Origin: Weissella diestrammenae
Lineage (GTDB): Bacteria > Bacillota > Bacilli > Lactobacillales > Lactobacillaceae
DNA: 64,000 bases
Reading direction: 5' to 3'
NCBI RefSeq assembly: GCF_014397255.1
Contig: NZ_CP060724.1
Location: forward strand, 868,001-932,000
Shown here: one piece after another, positions 1 through 8,943 of the stretch
Layout of the letters: the number at the start of each line of letters is the position of its first letter
How positions within the stretch are numbered: the first letter of the stretch is position 1
Program-made: the position numbers and the translations under genes
The notes under the pieces: generated by a model
Database searches by the model: none
The model's input: the letters and a program-made list of their open reading frames with translations, nothing else
Told to the model about the DNA's origin: nothing

Positions 1-2
1 GT

Positions 3-2009
3 GTTGGTGCTGGAAACGGAGCCGTTTACGTTGATGCAACTGCTGATGTAAAGCGCGCGGTTGAAGATTTGTTGCTTTCAAAGCGTTTTGACAATGGTAT
101 GATTTGTGCGACTGAAAATTCAGTTGTCATTGCCGCTGAAGTTTACGATGAATTTATGAAACAGTTACAAGAACAAGGCGCATATTTGGTGCCAAAGAAA
201 GATTATAAGAAGGTTGCTGATGCAGTCTTCGTACCAAATGCTGAAGGCTTTGGTGTACAAGGCCCTGTGGCTGGTATGTCAGGGCAATGGATTGCTGCAA
301 AGGCTGATATTAAGATGCCAGCAGATAAAGATGTTTTACTTTTCGAATTAGATAAGAAAAACATTGGTGAAGCTTTGTCATCAGAAAAGTTGAGCCCATT
401 GTTGTCAATTTATAAGGCCGCTTCACGTGAAGAAGGAATCGAGATTGTTCGCGCATTATTGAACTATCAAGGGGCTGGACACAATGCTGCTATTCAAATT
501 GGTGCACAAGATGATCCATTTGTTAAAGAATATGCTGACGCCGTTGAAGCTTCACGTATTTTGGTAAATCAACCTGATTCAATCGGTGGGGTTGGTGATA
601 TCTATACAGACGCATTACGTCCATCATTAACACTTGGAACAGGATCATGGGGGAAGAATTCATTGTCACACAATCTTTCAACTTACGACTTATTGAACAT
701 CAAGACTGTTGCGCGCCGTCGCAATCGACCACAATGGGTTCGCTTGCCTAAGGACATTTACTATGAGGCAAATTCAATTACTTACTTGCAAGATTTGCCA
801 GGTGTGAGCCGTGCATTTATCGTGGCTGACCCAGGTATGGTGCAATTTGGCTTTGTTGATAAGGTCCTTGACCAATTTAACTTGAGCGTAACACCAGTTA
901 AAACGTCATTGTATGGTACAGTTCGACCTGACCCAACAATGGGGCAAGCAGTTGAAATTGCGCGCCAAATGGCTGATTTTAAGCCAGATACAGTTGTTTT
1001 GCTTGGTGGCGGTTCAGCTCTTGATGCTGGAAAGATTGCTCGTTTCTTGTACGAGTATTCAGCATCACATGAGGGTATCTTAAATGACGATGACGCATTG
1101 AAGAGCTTATTTGAAGAGTTACAACAGAAGTTTATGGATATCCGTAAGCGAATTGTGAAGTTTGAACACCAAAGTTTGACTCAAATGGTTGCCATTCCAA
1201 CAACATCAGGAACTGGATCTGAAGTGACACCATTTGCGGTCATTACTGATGACGAAACACATGTTAAATATCCATTGGCAGATTACGAATTGACACCACA
1301 AGTTGCTATTGTGGATCCTGAGTTCGTTATGACTGTGCCAAAGCGGACAGTCGCCTTCTCTGGAATGGACGCTTTGTCACATGCCTTGGAGTCATATGTT
1401 TCAGTCATGTCATCTGAATTTACACGGCCATGGGCACTGCAAGCTATCCGTTTGATTTTTGAAAATCTTGAAAATTCATATAAATATGATCCTAAGCACC
1501 CAACTAAGGAAGGGCATGATGCACGGACAAAGATGCACTATGCATCAACTTTGGCTGGACAATCATTTGCGAATGCCTTCTTAGGAATTAATCACTCATT
1601 AGCCCACAAGACAGGTGGTGAATTTGGTTTGCCACACGGTTTGGCAATTTCAATTGCGATGCCACATGTCATCCGGTTTAATGCTGTGACAGGAAATGTT
1701 AAGCGGACACCATTCCCACGTTATGAGACCTACACAGCTCAAAAAGACTATGCAGACATTGCTCGTTTCTTGGGCTTGACTGGTAAAGATGACGCAGCAT
1801 TGGTTGATGCTTTGATTAAGAAGATTGAAAACCTTGCTGCTGCATTGGAAATCGATTTGACTTTGTCAGGTAATGGGGTTGCGAAGAAGGATTTGGACAG
1901 TTCAATTGATAAGTTGATGGACTTGGTTTACAACGATCAATGTACACCAGGAAATCCCCGTCAACCAAAGCTAGAAGAGATTCGTGAATTGTTGTTAGCA
2001 CAATACTAG
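3..2009 (+). CDS. adhE: Bifunctional aldehyde-alcohol dehydrogenase AdhE, 3' part (5' end outside window)
   Basis: AdhE reduces acetyl-CoA to acetaldehyde and then to ethanol, regenerating NAD+; in heterofermenters this is the main electron sink of the phosphoketolase pathway. The reading frame is open from base 3, so the gene begins upstream and about 668 residues are visible. The aldehyde dehydrogenase part keeps the catalytic cysteine context FDNGMICATE (Cys codon 105-107). The second half is an iron-dependent alcohol dehydrogenase with the GGGSALDAGK nucleotide-binding loop, TTSGTGSEVTPFA, and the metal-ligand histidines in HSLAHKTGGEFGLPHG. A terminator follows. Identity is certain; only the true start is unseen. 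Confidence 0.96.
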   Translation, partial: VGAGNGAVYVDATADVKRAVEDLLLSKRFDNGMICATENSVVIAAEVYDEFMKQLQEQGAYLVPKKDYKKVADAVFVPNAEGFGVQGPVAGMSGQWIAAKADIKMPADKDVLLFELDKKNIGEALSSEKLSPLLSIYKAASREEGIEIVRALLNYQGAGHNAAIQIGAQDDPFVKEYADAVEASRILVNQPDSIGGVGDIYTDALRPSLTLGTGSWGKNSLSHNLSTYDLLNIKTVARRRNRPQWVRLPKDIYYEANSITYLQDLPGVSRAFIVADPGMVQFGFVDKVLDQFNLSVTPVKTSLYGTVRPDPTMGQAVEIARQMADFKPDTVVLLGGGSALDAGKIARFLYEYSASHEGILNDDDALKSLFEELQQKFMDIRKRIVKFEHQSLTQMVAIPTTSGTGSEVTPFAVITDDETHVKYPLADYELTPQVAIVDPEFVMTVPKRTVAFSGMDALSHALESYVSVMSSEFTRPWALQAIRLIFENLENSYKYDPKHPTKEGHDARTKMHYASTLAGQSFANAFLGINHSLAHKTGGEFGLPHGLAISIAMPHVIRFNAVTGNVKRTPFPRYETYTAQKDYADIARFLGLTGKDDAALVDALIKKIENLAAALEIDLTLSGNGVAKKDLDSSIDKLMDLVYNDQCTPGNPRQPKLEEIRELLLAQY

Positions 2010-2064
2010 ACAGTATTAGGGGAGCAGATTGTTCTAACGATTGTCGTTGAATTGAAGAATTATT

Positions 2065-2093
2065 AAGGTGCCGAGTAATTGGCACCTTTTTTA
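2065..2093 (+). terminator. Intrinsic terminator after adhE
   Basis: The arms AAGGTGCC and GGCACCTT form a perfect 8-bp stem around an 8-nt loop, followed by a run of T. It lies 55 nt after the adhE stop. Confidence 0.9.
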
Positions 2094-2174
2094 ATACAAT
2101 GAGATCAAATATGCAAAACACAACTTAGAATGTATAATTAACATATAAAAATATTAACGAAATGAGAGTTTTGC

Positions 2175-2558
2175 ATGACACCAGCACGTGATTTTGAAAC
2201 GTATTTTAACGATCCGGCGTTGACTGGGAATCAACGTGAGATGATGCAATTTGTTCGACAAACTGTGCATATCCTTTATCCTGAAGTGCAAGAACGAGTT
2301 GCATATGCCATGCCCGGTTTTTTTCCTGTTGGGCATACAAAAGCAACAGAGACATTGATGCTCATCATGGCAAATAAGAAATGGCTAGGCATCTATGCTT
2401 TACCAAAGTTCAATCAAGCTTATGAACAACGGTTAGTTGAACTAGGATTGCACTTTGGCAAAGGCTCAATTCAAGTGCCGTATGATTTTCCAATTGATCA
2501 GCTGCAAAGCCTCTTGAAACAAATTATCGAGCTGAATTTGAAGCGAAATGTTGAATGA
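2175..2558 (+). CDS. DUF1801 (YdhG-like) protein
   Basis: A 127-residue soluble protein of the DUF1801/YdhG type, a small alpha/beta fold related to frataxin-like proteins; members have been suggested to act as iron chaperones, but the function here is unproven. The family signature is visible as a repeated 'Y/ARVAYAMPGFFP' style segment (about residues 40-53) followed by KKWLGIYALPKF. The ATG is preceded by a weak AATGAGAG ribosome site. It stands alone between the adhE terminator and ndh. No membrane segment or signal peptide is seen. Confidence 0.75.
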   Translation: MTPARDFETYFNDPALTGNQREMMQFVRQTVHILYPEVQERVAYAMPGFFPVGHTKATETLMLIMANKKWLGIYALPKFNQAYEQRLVELGLHFGKGSIQVPYDFPIDQLQSLLKQIIELNLKRNVE

Positions 2559-2679
2559 CGGCCGAAATCTTAAATGGATTTAATAACTGACCAGCGTTTT
2601 TAACATAAACTGGGGTTCAATAAGGTACAATGGATTTAAGCGTGAATATGAAAAGGTAAAAAATTATCGGAGAAATGAC

Positions 2680-4320
2680 ATGACAAAAAATATCGTCATT
2701 GTTGGTGCTGGCTTTGCCGGTGTCATGACCGCGCGAAAATTAGCGCGTCAACTATCAAATAAAAAAGAATATCAAATTGTATTAATCGACGAACATCCAT
2801 TTTTCACTTATCGGACAAGTCTGCACGAGGTTGCAACTAAACGGATTGAACCAAGTGATGTTCAATTTGACTTGCGTCAATTATTTATTCATCAAAAAAA
2901 TGTCAAGATTGTGACCGCCAATGTCACAGCAATTGATAAAACAACAAAAATTGCTGAAACATCAACTGGTAGTGTGCCTTTTGAGAAACTTGTCATCGCT
3001 ACTGGCGGACAAGCTGATGCAGATACACCTGGGGCAAGTGAGTTTGGCTATACTTTGTGGACATTAAATGATGCCGTTCGTTTACGAAGCCATATTGAAG
3101 AAACAGTTCGGCAAGCGGCGATCGAATTGGATCCAGTGGTCAAAAAAACGATGTTAAATATGGTTATCGTCGGGGCTGGTTTCACAGGGGTGCAATTAGC
3201 TGGTGATTTACTTGATGAACGCAAGGAATTAGCAGCTGCTAATAATTTATCTGAACATGACATTAAAGTAACTCTCATTGAAGCTGAATCAGATATTCTG
3301 CGTCAATTAGGACAGGTGAATCTTGCCAATAAGGCTGAGGCGTACTTGGCTAAGCAAGGCGCTAATGTTTTAAAGAACACACGTGTTGTTCAAGTCAAAG
3401 CACATGAAATTATCCTCTCAGATGGAACGATAATGCCAACTGAAACGTTAATGTGGGCAGCTGGTGTTAAGGCCAAAGATACGTTAGATTATTATGGTTT
3501 AGAAACGAATGAGCAAGGCCGTTTCTTTGTGGACGACTATTCCCGAATTGTAGGACAGGAAAATATATATGCCGTAGGTGATGTCGCAACATATCAAGAA
3601 TTAGCACGGACTAATCCGGATGACCCAACCACTGGATGGACCATTCAGAATGTGGACGGGGCAGTTTCAGGGGCTGATACGGCCGTTGCCAATCTCGTTT
3701 TTGATTTAACGGGTAAGGGTACTAAAAAGCGCTTTAAAGGGCGTTACAATGGGTTTGTTGTGACAGTTGGTGCGCATTATGGCGTTGCTTTTGTACGGCG
3801 GCATATTAGTTTGTCAGGTTTCTTAGCTAGTGAGTATAAACACTGGAGTAATATTGGCTTTTTGCTAACTTTGGGGTCATTTTACCAAGTCTTTCAATAT
3901 CTCCTACGAGAGTTTTTCCGAACGCCACATCAACGCACATCAACGCAAGGTAATTCTTCCAATATGGGGAACACGTTATGGACGGTGCCGCTGCGTTTGA
4001 TTACTGGTATTTATCTGATGATTACTGGTGCCGCAATTGGTGGTGGCTTTGGTATGCTTTTTGCTGGGGTTGGTGTCGCACTTTTCTTGGGATTTTTCAC
4101 GAGTATCGCTGGCTTTTTGACGATGCTGCTGTCATTTGTCATGATGGGGATGTCCTTTTCAATTTCAGCCCTCTTGTTGCCCTTTGTTGGTATTGCTCTC
4201 ATGAATGGGGTTGGTCGTTCATTTGGATTAGACCACTGGGTTATGCCATGGGTGATGAAAACAATTGGCACTTACTTGAATGGTGAAAGTAAATCAAGTT
4301 ACAACGATTTAAATGAATAA
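2680..4320 (+). CDS. ndh: Type II NADH dehydrogenase with C-terminal membrane extension
   Basis: Single-subunit FAD enzyme that oxidises NADH at the membrane and passes electrons to a quinone (if available) or oxygen. The N-terminal FAD loop is VGAGFAGV (residues 6-13), a second Rossmann loop VIVGAGFTGVQ lies near residue 163, and the late FAD site YAVGDVA near residue 308. Ordinary NDH-2 is about 400-450 residues. This one is 546 residues, and roughly the last 120 are hydrophobic with several predicted membrane spans rich in glycine and methionine. Such extended forms exist in other lactic acid bacteria. The start has GGAG at 2669. It is transcribed alone and ends in a shared terminator. Confidence 0.88.
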   Translation: MTKNIVIVGAGFAGVMTARKLARQLSNKKEYQIVLIDEHPFFTYRTSLHEVATKRIEPSDVQFDLRQLFIHQKNVKIVTANVTAIDKTTKIAETSTGSVPFEKLVIATGGQADADTPGASEFGYTLWTLNDAVRLRSHIEETVRQAAIELDPVVKKTMLNMVIVGAGFTGVQLAGDLLDERKELAAANNLSEHDIKVTLIEAESDILRQLGQVNLANKAEAYLAKQGANVLKNTRVVQVKAHEIILSDGTIMPTETLMWAAGVKAKDTLDYYGLETNEQGRFFVDDYSRIVGQENIYAVGDVATYQELARTNPDDPTTGWTIQNVDGAVSGADTAVANLVFDLTGKGTKKRFKGRYNGFVVTVGAHYGVAFVRRHISLSGFLASEYKHWSNIGFLLTLGSFYQVFQYLLREFFRTPHQRTSTQGNSSNMGNTLWTVPLRLITGIYLMITGAAIGGGFGMLFAGVGVALFLGFFTSIAGFLTMLLSFVMMGMSFSISALLLPFVGIALMNGVGRSFGLDHWVMPWVMKTIGTYLNGESKSSYNDLNE

Positions 4321-4324
4321 AATA

Positions 4325-4405
4325 AAAAACAGCCGTGGGCTGATAGTAAGCAAGTTTAGACAGCAAGAAGTGGTCTAAAAGGGTTGCCATCAGTGGCTGT
4401 TTTTT
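4325..4405. terminator. Bidirectional nested terminator between convergent ndh and trmH-like gene
   Basis: The outer arms AAAAACAGCC and GGCTGTTTTT pair; inside them CTGAT pairs with ATCAG, and within that TTTAGAC pairs with GTCTAAA. A T-run follows on both strands, as suits the convergent genes on either side. The nested form is larger than a usual terminator hairpin. Confidence 0.7.
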
Positions 4406-4415
4406 AGTAAAAAAG

Positions 4416-5018
4416 TCATTTTTTGTTCGGATGTTGGGCCGCATAGAAAGCCATGATAATACCGTGGGCAACGGATACATTGAGTGATCGCACACTGCCA
4501 GCTTGTGGAATATAAATCATGGCATCAGCAGCACGAATCAGGTCATCGGCCAGCCCAATCTTTTCTTCACCGAAAATAAAAGCTGACTTGGCGGGGAATT
4601 GGGTTTCAAAAAGGTTGGTTGGGTGATAGCTTTCAATATTATCAACCGCATAAATGGTATAACCTTCTTGGTGTAATTGATCAAAGACGGCTGCATAGTC
4701 TGTCACACGATGATGTTCAACGTGTTCATAATTATAAGTGCCAACTGATCCGCGTCGGTCCCATTTTTTTGCACCTTCTGTGCGATCGGGGAATGACGCA
4801 TTAACAGGATTTAAAAAGATTAATTTACGCGTCGCAAAAGCATTGCTATTGCGAACGGCAGTGGCCTTGTTAAAATCATGAGTGAGGTTTTGCATGATTG
4901 AAACCACGTCGCTTCTTTTGGTATCTAAATCCGCACGAATTGCCTCGTCAGACATATTTTTATAATAATCAGTGACGTTGCGATAGTCATTGGAATGCGA
5001 TAAATCAATTTCAGTCAT
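4416..5018 (-). CDS. TrmH/SpoU-family RNA ribose methyltransferase
   Basis: A 200-residue SPOUT-fold methyltransferase, expected to methylate a ribose 2'-OH in tRNA or rRNA using S-adenosylmethionine. The three family motifs appear in order: an early motif-1 asparagine/arginine segment (NSNAFATRK, about residue 57), motif 2 FIFGEEKIGL (about 147), and motif 3 IPQAGSVRSLNVSVAHGI (about 169), which forms the trefoil knot binding AdoMet. There is no separate N-terminal RNA-binding domain of the L30e type. The exact target cannot be read from sequence. It is the only gene on this strand between ndh and the ecf operon. Confidence 0.85.
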   Translation of the reverse strand: MTEIDLSHSNDYRNVTDYYKNMSDEAIRADLDTKRSDVVSIMQNLTHDFNKATAVRNSNAFATRKLIFLNPVNASFPDRTEGAKKWDRRGSVGTYNYEHVEHHRVTDYAAVFDQLHQEGYTIYAVDNIESYHPTNLFETQFPAKSAFIFGEEKIGLADDLIRAADAMIYIPQAGSVRSLNVSVAHGIIMAFYAAQHPNKK

Positions 5019-5214
5019 GAGAATGCCTCTTTTTTACATTTTTTCAAATAGTGAGCGGTTGTCAACCGGTTGTATCTTATGCTGCACTTTGGTTGGCAAC
5101 CAGCTATTGTATACTAATTGTAACAAGAAGCAACGGATATTTGGTAAAATAAAAACAGTATTTTAAAAGAGAAAACTTGAATCATTAATATTAACAAGTG
5201 AGAGAAGTGACAAA

Positions 5215-6057
5215 ATGGCAACAATGATTGAATTGAAAAATGTGTCATACACCTATCCTGAAGCAGAAACACCAGCATTACAGGATTTATCATTAACAAT
5301 AGATGCTGGCGAGTGGGTTGCTGTCATTGGACATAATGGTTCGGGTAAGTCGACATTAGCCAAATTATTAAATTACTTACTACAGCCTAGTGCTGGTGAA
5401 ATTAGAATCAATGGTATTTTGGCGGAACCTGTAAACGTCTGGACGATTCGTGATTTAGTTGGCATGGTTTTTCAAAATCCCGATAATCAGTTTGTTGGTG
5501 CTACGGTGGCCGATGACGTGGCATTTGGACTTGAAAATCGAGGCATCGCTCGAGATGTGATGCAACAAAAAGTTGAACAGGCATTGCGACGCGTGCATAT
5601 GTGGAAGTTTGCAGCGCGTGAGCCAGCACGTCTGTCAGGCGGACAAAAACAACGGGTTGCGATTGCGAGTGCTTTGGTATTGGCACCGCAAGTTTTGATT
5701 TTAGATGAAGCAACGTCGATGCTCGATCCAAAAGGTCGGCGGGAAATGGTGCAATTAGTTCGAGAATTGAAACAAGAATTAGGCTCGGCATTGACGGTTA
5801 TTTCAATTACGCATGATATTGAAGAAGCAGCGAGTGCTAATCGGGTGATTGTTATTAATGACGGGTCATTGATTGAAACCGGTGTACCGTCCGTAGTCTT
5901 TTCCGATGCCAAACGATTGCAGTCATTTGGATTAGATGTGCCGTTTGCTGAGCAATTAAAAGCAAAGTTGGCCGCAAAGGGTGTTGATGTACCTGATGAT
6001 TACCAAACGACAGAAGGGATGGTAAATTGGATATGGCAATCAATTTCACCAAAGTAG
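5215..6057 (+). CDS. ecfA1: Energy-coupling factor transporter ATPase EcfA1
   Basis: First of two ABC ATPases that, with EcfT, power uptake of vitamins and metals through exchangeable S-components. 280 residues with Walker A GHNGSGKST (about 40-48), Q-loop FQNPDNQ, ABC signature LSGGQKQR, and Walker B VLILDEATSMLDP. The reading frame overlaps the start of ecfA2, so translation is coupled. A candidate S-component lies far downstream in this window (62510-63013). Confidence 0.95.
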   Translation: MATMIELKNVSYTYPEAETPALQDLSLTIDAGEWVAVIGHNGSGKSTLAKLLNYLLQPSAGEIRINGILAEPVNVWTIRDLVGMVFQNPDNQFVGATVADDVAFGLENRGIARDVMQQKVEQALRRVHMWKFAAREPARLSGGQKQRVAIASALVLAPQVLILDEATSMLDPKGRREMVQLVRELKQELGSALTVISITHDIEEAASANRVIVINDGSLIETGVPSVVFSDAKRLQSFGLDVPFAEQLKAKLAAKGVDVPDDYQTTEGMVNWIWQSISPK

Positions 6058-6899
6058 GCTTTACATATCAAGTAGATACGCCGTTTGCAACGCCGGGGTT
6101 ATATGATGTGAATTTCACAATGCCAGAAAATCAATTCACCGCTGTTATTGGACATACTGGTTCAGGAAAATCAACAATGGTACAACTATTGGATGGTCTT
6201 GTTTTACCAAATCAAGGTCAGATTAAAATTGCCGAAATGACTTTGGATGCGAATACTAAAGCGTCAGCGACTAATCAGATTCGACGGCATGTGGGATTAG
6301 TTTTTCAATTTCCCGAAGCACAATTATTTGAACAGACCGTATTACAAGATGTGATGTTTGGGCCAAAGAATTTTGGAAAAACTGATGTGCAGGCTAAAGC
6401 TATTGCGATAGATGCGTTACGTACGGTTGGCATGGCCGAGAAATTTGATCAGCGCTCGCCATTTGAATTATCCGGTGGACAAATGCGCCGAGTTGCAATT
6501 GCTGGTGTGCTTGCGCTCGAACCAGAAATATTGATTCTAGATGAACCAACGGCTGGTTTAGATCCACAAGGGCAAAATGAATTGATGGCTTTGTTTGCAC
6601 GTTTGCAAAGGGAACGACAAATGACGCTGATTTTAGTTACTCATCAAATGGAGTTTGTGGCGCAATACGCTGACCACGTGGTTGTTTTTGAAAATGGCAC
6701 TGTGGTTAAAGAAGGTGACGCTAAATTGATTTTTTCTGATGCTGAATGGTTACAAAATAAGCAATTAGATGTACCGATGGCAAAAAAATTTGCTGATGCA
6801 TTAGCTGGTAAAGGGGTGCTCTTAGATAACGTTTTGAATATTGATGCGTTGGTAGCGCAACTTGTACCACGTTTAAAGGAGGCACAACATGTTCAATAA
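6033..6899 (+). CDS. ecfA2: Energy-coupling factor transporter ATPase EcfA2
   Basis: Second ATPase of the ECF module. Walker A GHTGSGKST, the EcfA2-type Q-loop VFQFPEAQLFE, signature LSGGQMRR, and Walker B ILILDEPTAGLDP are intact. I chose ATG 6033 because MAINFTKVGFTYQ matches the family's usual N-terminus; an in-frame TTG at 6027 sits at a better distance from GAAGGG (6013-6018) and is a real alternative. It overlaps ecfA1 by about 25 nt, and its last 11 nt overlap ecfT. Confidence 0.94.
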   Translation: MAINFTKVGFTYQVDTPFATPGLYDVNFTMPENQFTAVIGHTGSGKSTMVQLLDGLVLPNQGQIKIAEMTLDANTKASATNQIRRHVGLVFQFPEAQLFEQTVLQDVMFGPKNFGKTDVQAKAIAIDALRTVGMAEKFDQRSPFELSGGQMRRVAIAGVLALEPEILILDEPTAGLDPQGQNELMALFARLQRERQMTLILVTHQMEFVAQYADHVVVFENGTVVKEGDAKLIFSDAEWLQNKQLDVPMAKKFADALAGKGVLLDNVLNIDALVAQLVPRLKEAQHVQ

Positions 6900-7695
6900 A
6901 ATCATTATTGGACGTTTCATGCCCGGTAATTCTTGGATTCATCGACTAGATGCACGTACCAAATTAATCATAAGTATTTTGTTTATTTTTGTGATTTTTT
7001 TGGCAACATCGGTTCCCGCTTATTTATTGGCCGGCTTGTTGACTCTTGTAGTCATCATGATGACAGGGTTGGGATTTAAAACATTTCTGCGCGGTATTCG
7101 GCCACTTTTATTTCTGATGTTGCTAACGACATTTCTGCAGATTTTTTTCGTGACCACGGGGACTGTACTGTGGCAATTTGGTTGGATTAAAGTAACGACT
7201 GACGGCCTGATTAATGGGGCGGCAATTTTTGTCCGTTTTATGTTAATCATTATTTTTTCTACTGTGTTGACGTTGACGACGCAACCGCTAGAAATCGCTG
7301 ATGCCATGGAGGCTTTGATGAAGCCGTTGAAACGAATTGGCGTACCAGTCGCTGAACTAGCCTTGATGATTTCAATTGCTTTACGGTTTGTGCCAACGTT
7401 ACTAGATGAGGCTGAAACGATTATGAATGCACAGCGTGCTCGTGGCGTTCTTTTTAATGAAGGACATCTAATTCATCGCATTAAAGCTTTTGTGCCACTA
7501 TTGATTCCGCTTTTTATTAATGCGATAAAACGGGCCATTGAGTTAGGTGATGCAATGGAAGCACGAGGGTATCGTGGTGATACTGAGCGTACGAAGTATC
7601 GTGTGCTCACTTGGCAACGGCAGGATACAATCGCGATGGCTGGCTTTTTATTGTTTGTCGTGATATTGATTGGAATGAAATTTATTTTTGGCTGA
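6889..7695 (+). CDS. ecfT: Energy-coupling factor transporter transmembrane protein EcfT
   Basis: Membrane scaffold of the ECF transporter (268 residues) that links the two ATPases to the S-component. Multiple hydrophobic spans occur in the first 130 residues and at the C-terminus. The two conserved Ala-Arg-Gly coupling motifs, in AQRARGVLF and AMEARGYRG, sit in the cytoplasmic coupling helices that touch EcfA1 and EcfA2. AAAGGAGG lies inside the end of ecfA2 eight bases before the ATG. Confidence 0.95.
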   Translation: MFNKIIIGRFMPGNSWIHRLDARTKLIISILFIFVIFLATSVPAYLLAGLLTLVVIMMTGLGFKTFLRGIRPLLFLMLLTTFLQIFFVTTGTVLWQFGWIKVTTDGLINGAAIFVRFMLIIIFSTVLTLTTQPLEIADAMEALMKPLKRIGVPVAELALMISIALRFVPTLLDEAETIMNAQRARGVLFNEGHLIHRIKAFVPLLIPLFINAIKRAIELGDAMEARGYRGDTERTKYRVLTWQRQDTIAMAGFLLFVVILIGMKFIFG

Positions 7696-7737
7696 AAATT
7701 TAGTTTGTAAAGTGAGTGGGTTGAAGGAGTGGGTGAG

Positions 7738-8487
7738 ATGCCAAGATATCGTGCAATAATTGCATATGACGGAACAGACTTTTATGGCTGGCAGGTTCAG
7801 CCAGGAAAGCGAACGGTTCAAGGAGAATTAGAAAAAGCAGTTAATCAAATGGCTAAGAATCCTGAGATACCGATTCGTGTGCAGGGCTCAGGTCGTACTG
7901 ATGCGGGGGTGCATGCGCTTGGACAAGTCGTACATTTTGATTTACCTTATCAGATTCCCGCTAATGGTGTACGCAAAGGGTTGGCAACTATGCTACCTTT
8001 TGATATTGGTATTGAACAGGTTGATATTGTGGCAGATGATTTTCATGCGCAATATAGCGCGCATACGAAAACATATCGTTATCAATTATCAAATCGTGAA
8101 TTCCGAGCGCCATTTCGTCGGAATTATACTGGTTATTGGCCAAGACGCTTAGACTATGACAAAATGGCCCAAGCGATACCTGATTACTTAGGTGAACATG
8201 ATTGGATTAGTTTTGCTGCATCTGGTTTTCAAGCGAAAACGACGGTTCGAACGGTAACTGACGTTAAAATCAGTCAGGAACCAGCAACCCAAGAAATAAC
8301 ATTCGAATTTACAGGCACCGGTTTTTTGTATAATCAGATTCGAATTATGGTGGGTGTCTTATTGGAAATTGGTATGGGCACTCGGCCGGTTGACGATATT
8401 CCACGACTACTTGCAGCTAAGGATCGACAACAAGCACGTTTAACAGCACCGGCAAGTGGTTTGTATTTAAAGTCGGTTGATTATTAA
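7738..8487 (+). CDS. truA: tRNA pseudouridine(38-40) synthase TruA
   Basis: Makes pseudouridine at positions 38-40 in the anticodon arm of many tRNAs. The catalytic aspartate lies in GSGRTDAGVHALGQ, and the N-terminal IAYDGTDFYGWQ is typical. ATG 7738 was chosen over the in-frame GTG 7729 because GAAGGAG (7723-7729) is 8 nt before the ATG. About 249 residues, normal for the family. Following ecfT is the standard Lactobacillales order, although here rplM-rpsI, which often follow truA, are about 31 kb away. Confidence 0.95.
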   Translation: MPRYRAIIAYDGTDFYGWQVQPGKRTVQGELEKAVNQMAKNPEIPIRVQGSGRTDAGVHALGQVVHFDLPYQIPANGVRKGLATMLPFDIGIEQVDIVADDFHAQYSAHTKTYRYQLSNREFRAPFRRNYTGYWPRRLDYDKMAQAIPDYLGEHDWISFAASGFQAKTTVRTVTDVKISQEPATQEITFEFTGTGFLYNQIRIMVGVLLEIGMGTRPVDDIPRLLAAKDRQQARLTAPASGLYLKSVDY

Positions 8488-8526
8488 AGAACCACGTTAG
8501 AAAATTTATTGGTGGTTGAATGATTG

Positions 8527-8555
8527 TTGCCACGAATTGTCGTGCGTGCTATACT
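8527..8555 (+). promoter_or_regulatory. Promoter of the SRP RNA gene
   Basis: TTGCCA, 17 nt, TATACT, with an extended -10 TG dinucleotide. Initiation near 8562 would start the transcript at the SRP RNA. Confidence 0.75.
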
Positions 8556-8561
8556 ATATAT

Positions 8562-8650
8562 TGTCGAAAGACAAGGCAAGTGTGCACTTCGAACCGTGTC
8601 AGGGTCGGAAGGCAGCAGCACTAAGAAGATCGTATGCTGTGCCTGATTAT
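8562..8650 (+). ncRNA. ffs: Signal recognition particle RNA (small bacterial 4.5S type)
   Basis: The conserved Ffh-binding domain is visible: GTGTCAGGGTCGGAAGG, then GCAGCA, and the closing helix formed by AGGCA (8574) with TGCCT (8640). The RNA is of the short form (about 90 nt) without an Alu domain. It lies upstream of dnaX, as in many Firmicutes. The ends are estimated from the promoter and the helix, so they may be off by a few bases. Confidence 0.9.
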
Positions 8651-8660
8651 AGAACTTAAA

Positions 8661-8702
8661 AAGCGTCAGTTATTCTATCGAGTAGCTGACGTTTATTTTA
8701 TT
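8661..8702 (+). terminator. Terminator of the SRP RNA gene
   Basis: GCGTCAGTTA pairs with TAGCTGACG(T), followed by TTTATTTTA. Confidence 0.8.
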
Positions 8703-8943
8703 TTTATTTAAAGTTGGTTTAACGATCAAATGGTCGAGACAGTTGTCCAAATTTTGTCATGATTAAAATCAAATACCTAATTGAATTAGTGCGTTTTTTA
8801 ATGTTTTTTTGGTAAGATATAAATAAGCGTTTAAAACGATTAGCGCCATCTCACATCAGATTGAGATGGTCATCTCAATTAACGTTTTCAATGAAAAAAA
8901 TTCAGTTAATGAGAGAAAAAATAACAATTGAAAGGGGTGCAAT

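Noticed and set aside
1816-2121. Minus-strand ORF over the 3' end of adhE
   Set aside because: Antisense to a strongly conserved coding region, no ribosome site, protein unlike any family.
3978-4286. Plus-strand ORF rich in Trp/Tyr inside ndh
   Set aside because: Out-of-frame shadow of the hydrophobic ndh tail; composition typical of a shifted membrane segment.
5487-5912. Minus-strand ORF of 141 codons within ecfA1
   Set aside because: Shadow of a conserved ABC ATPase; Ser/Cys/Arg-rich translation is typical of antisense frames.
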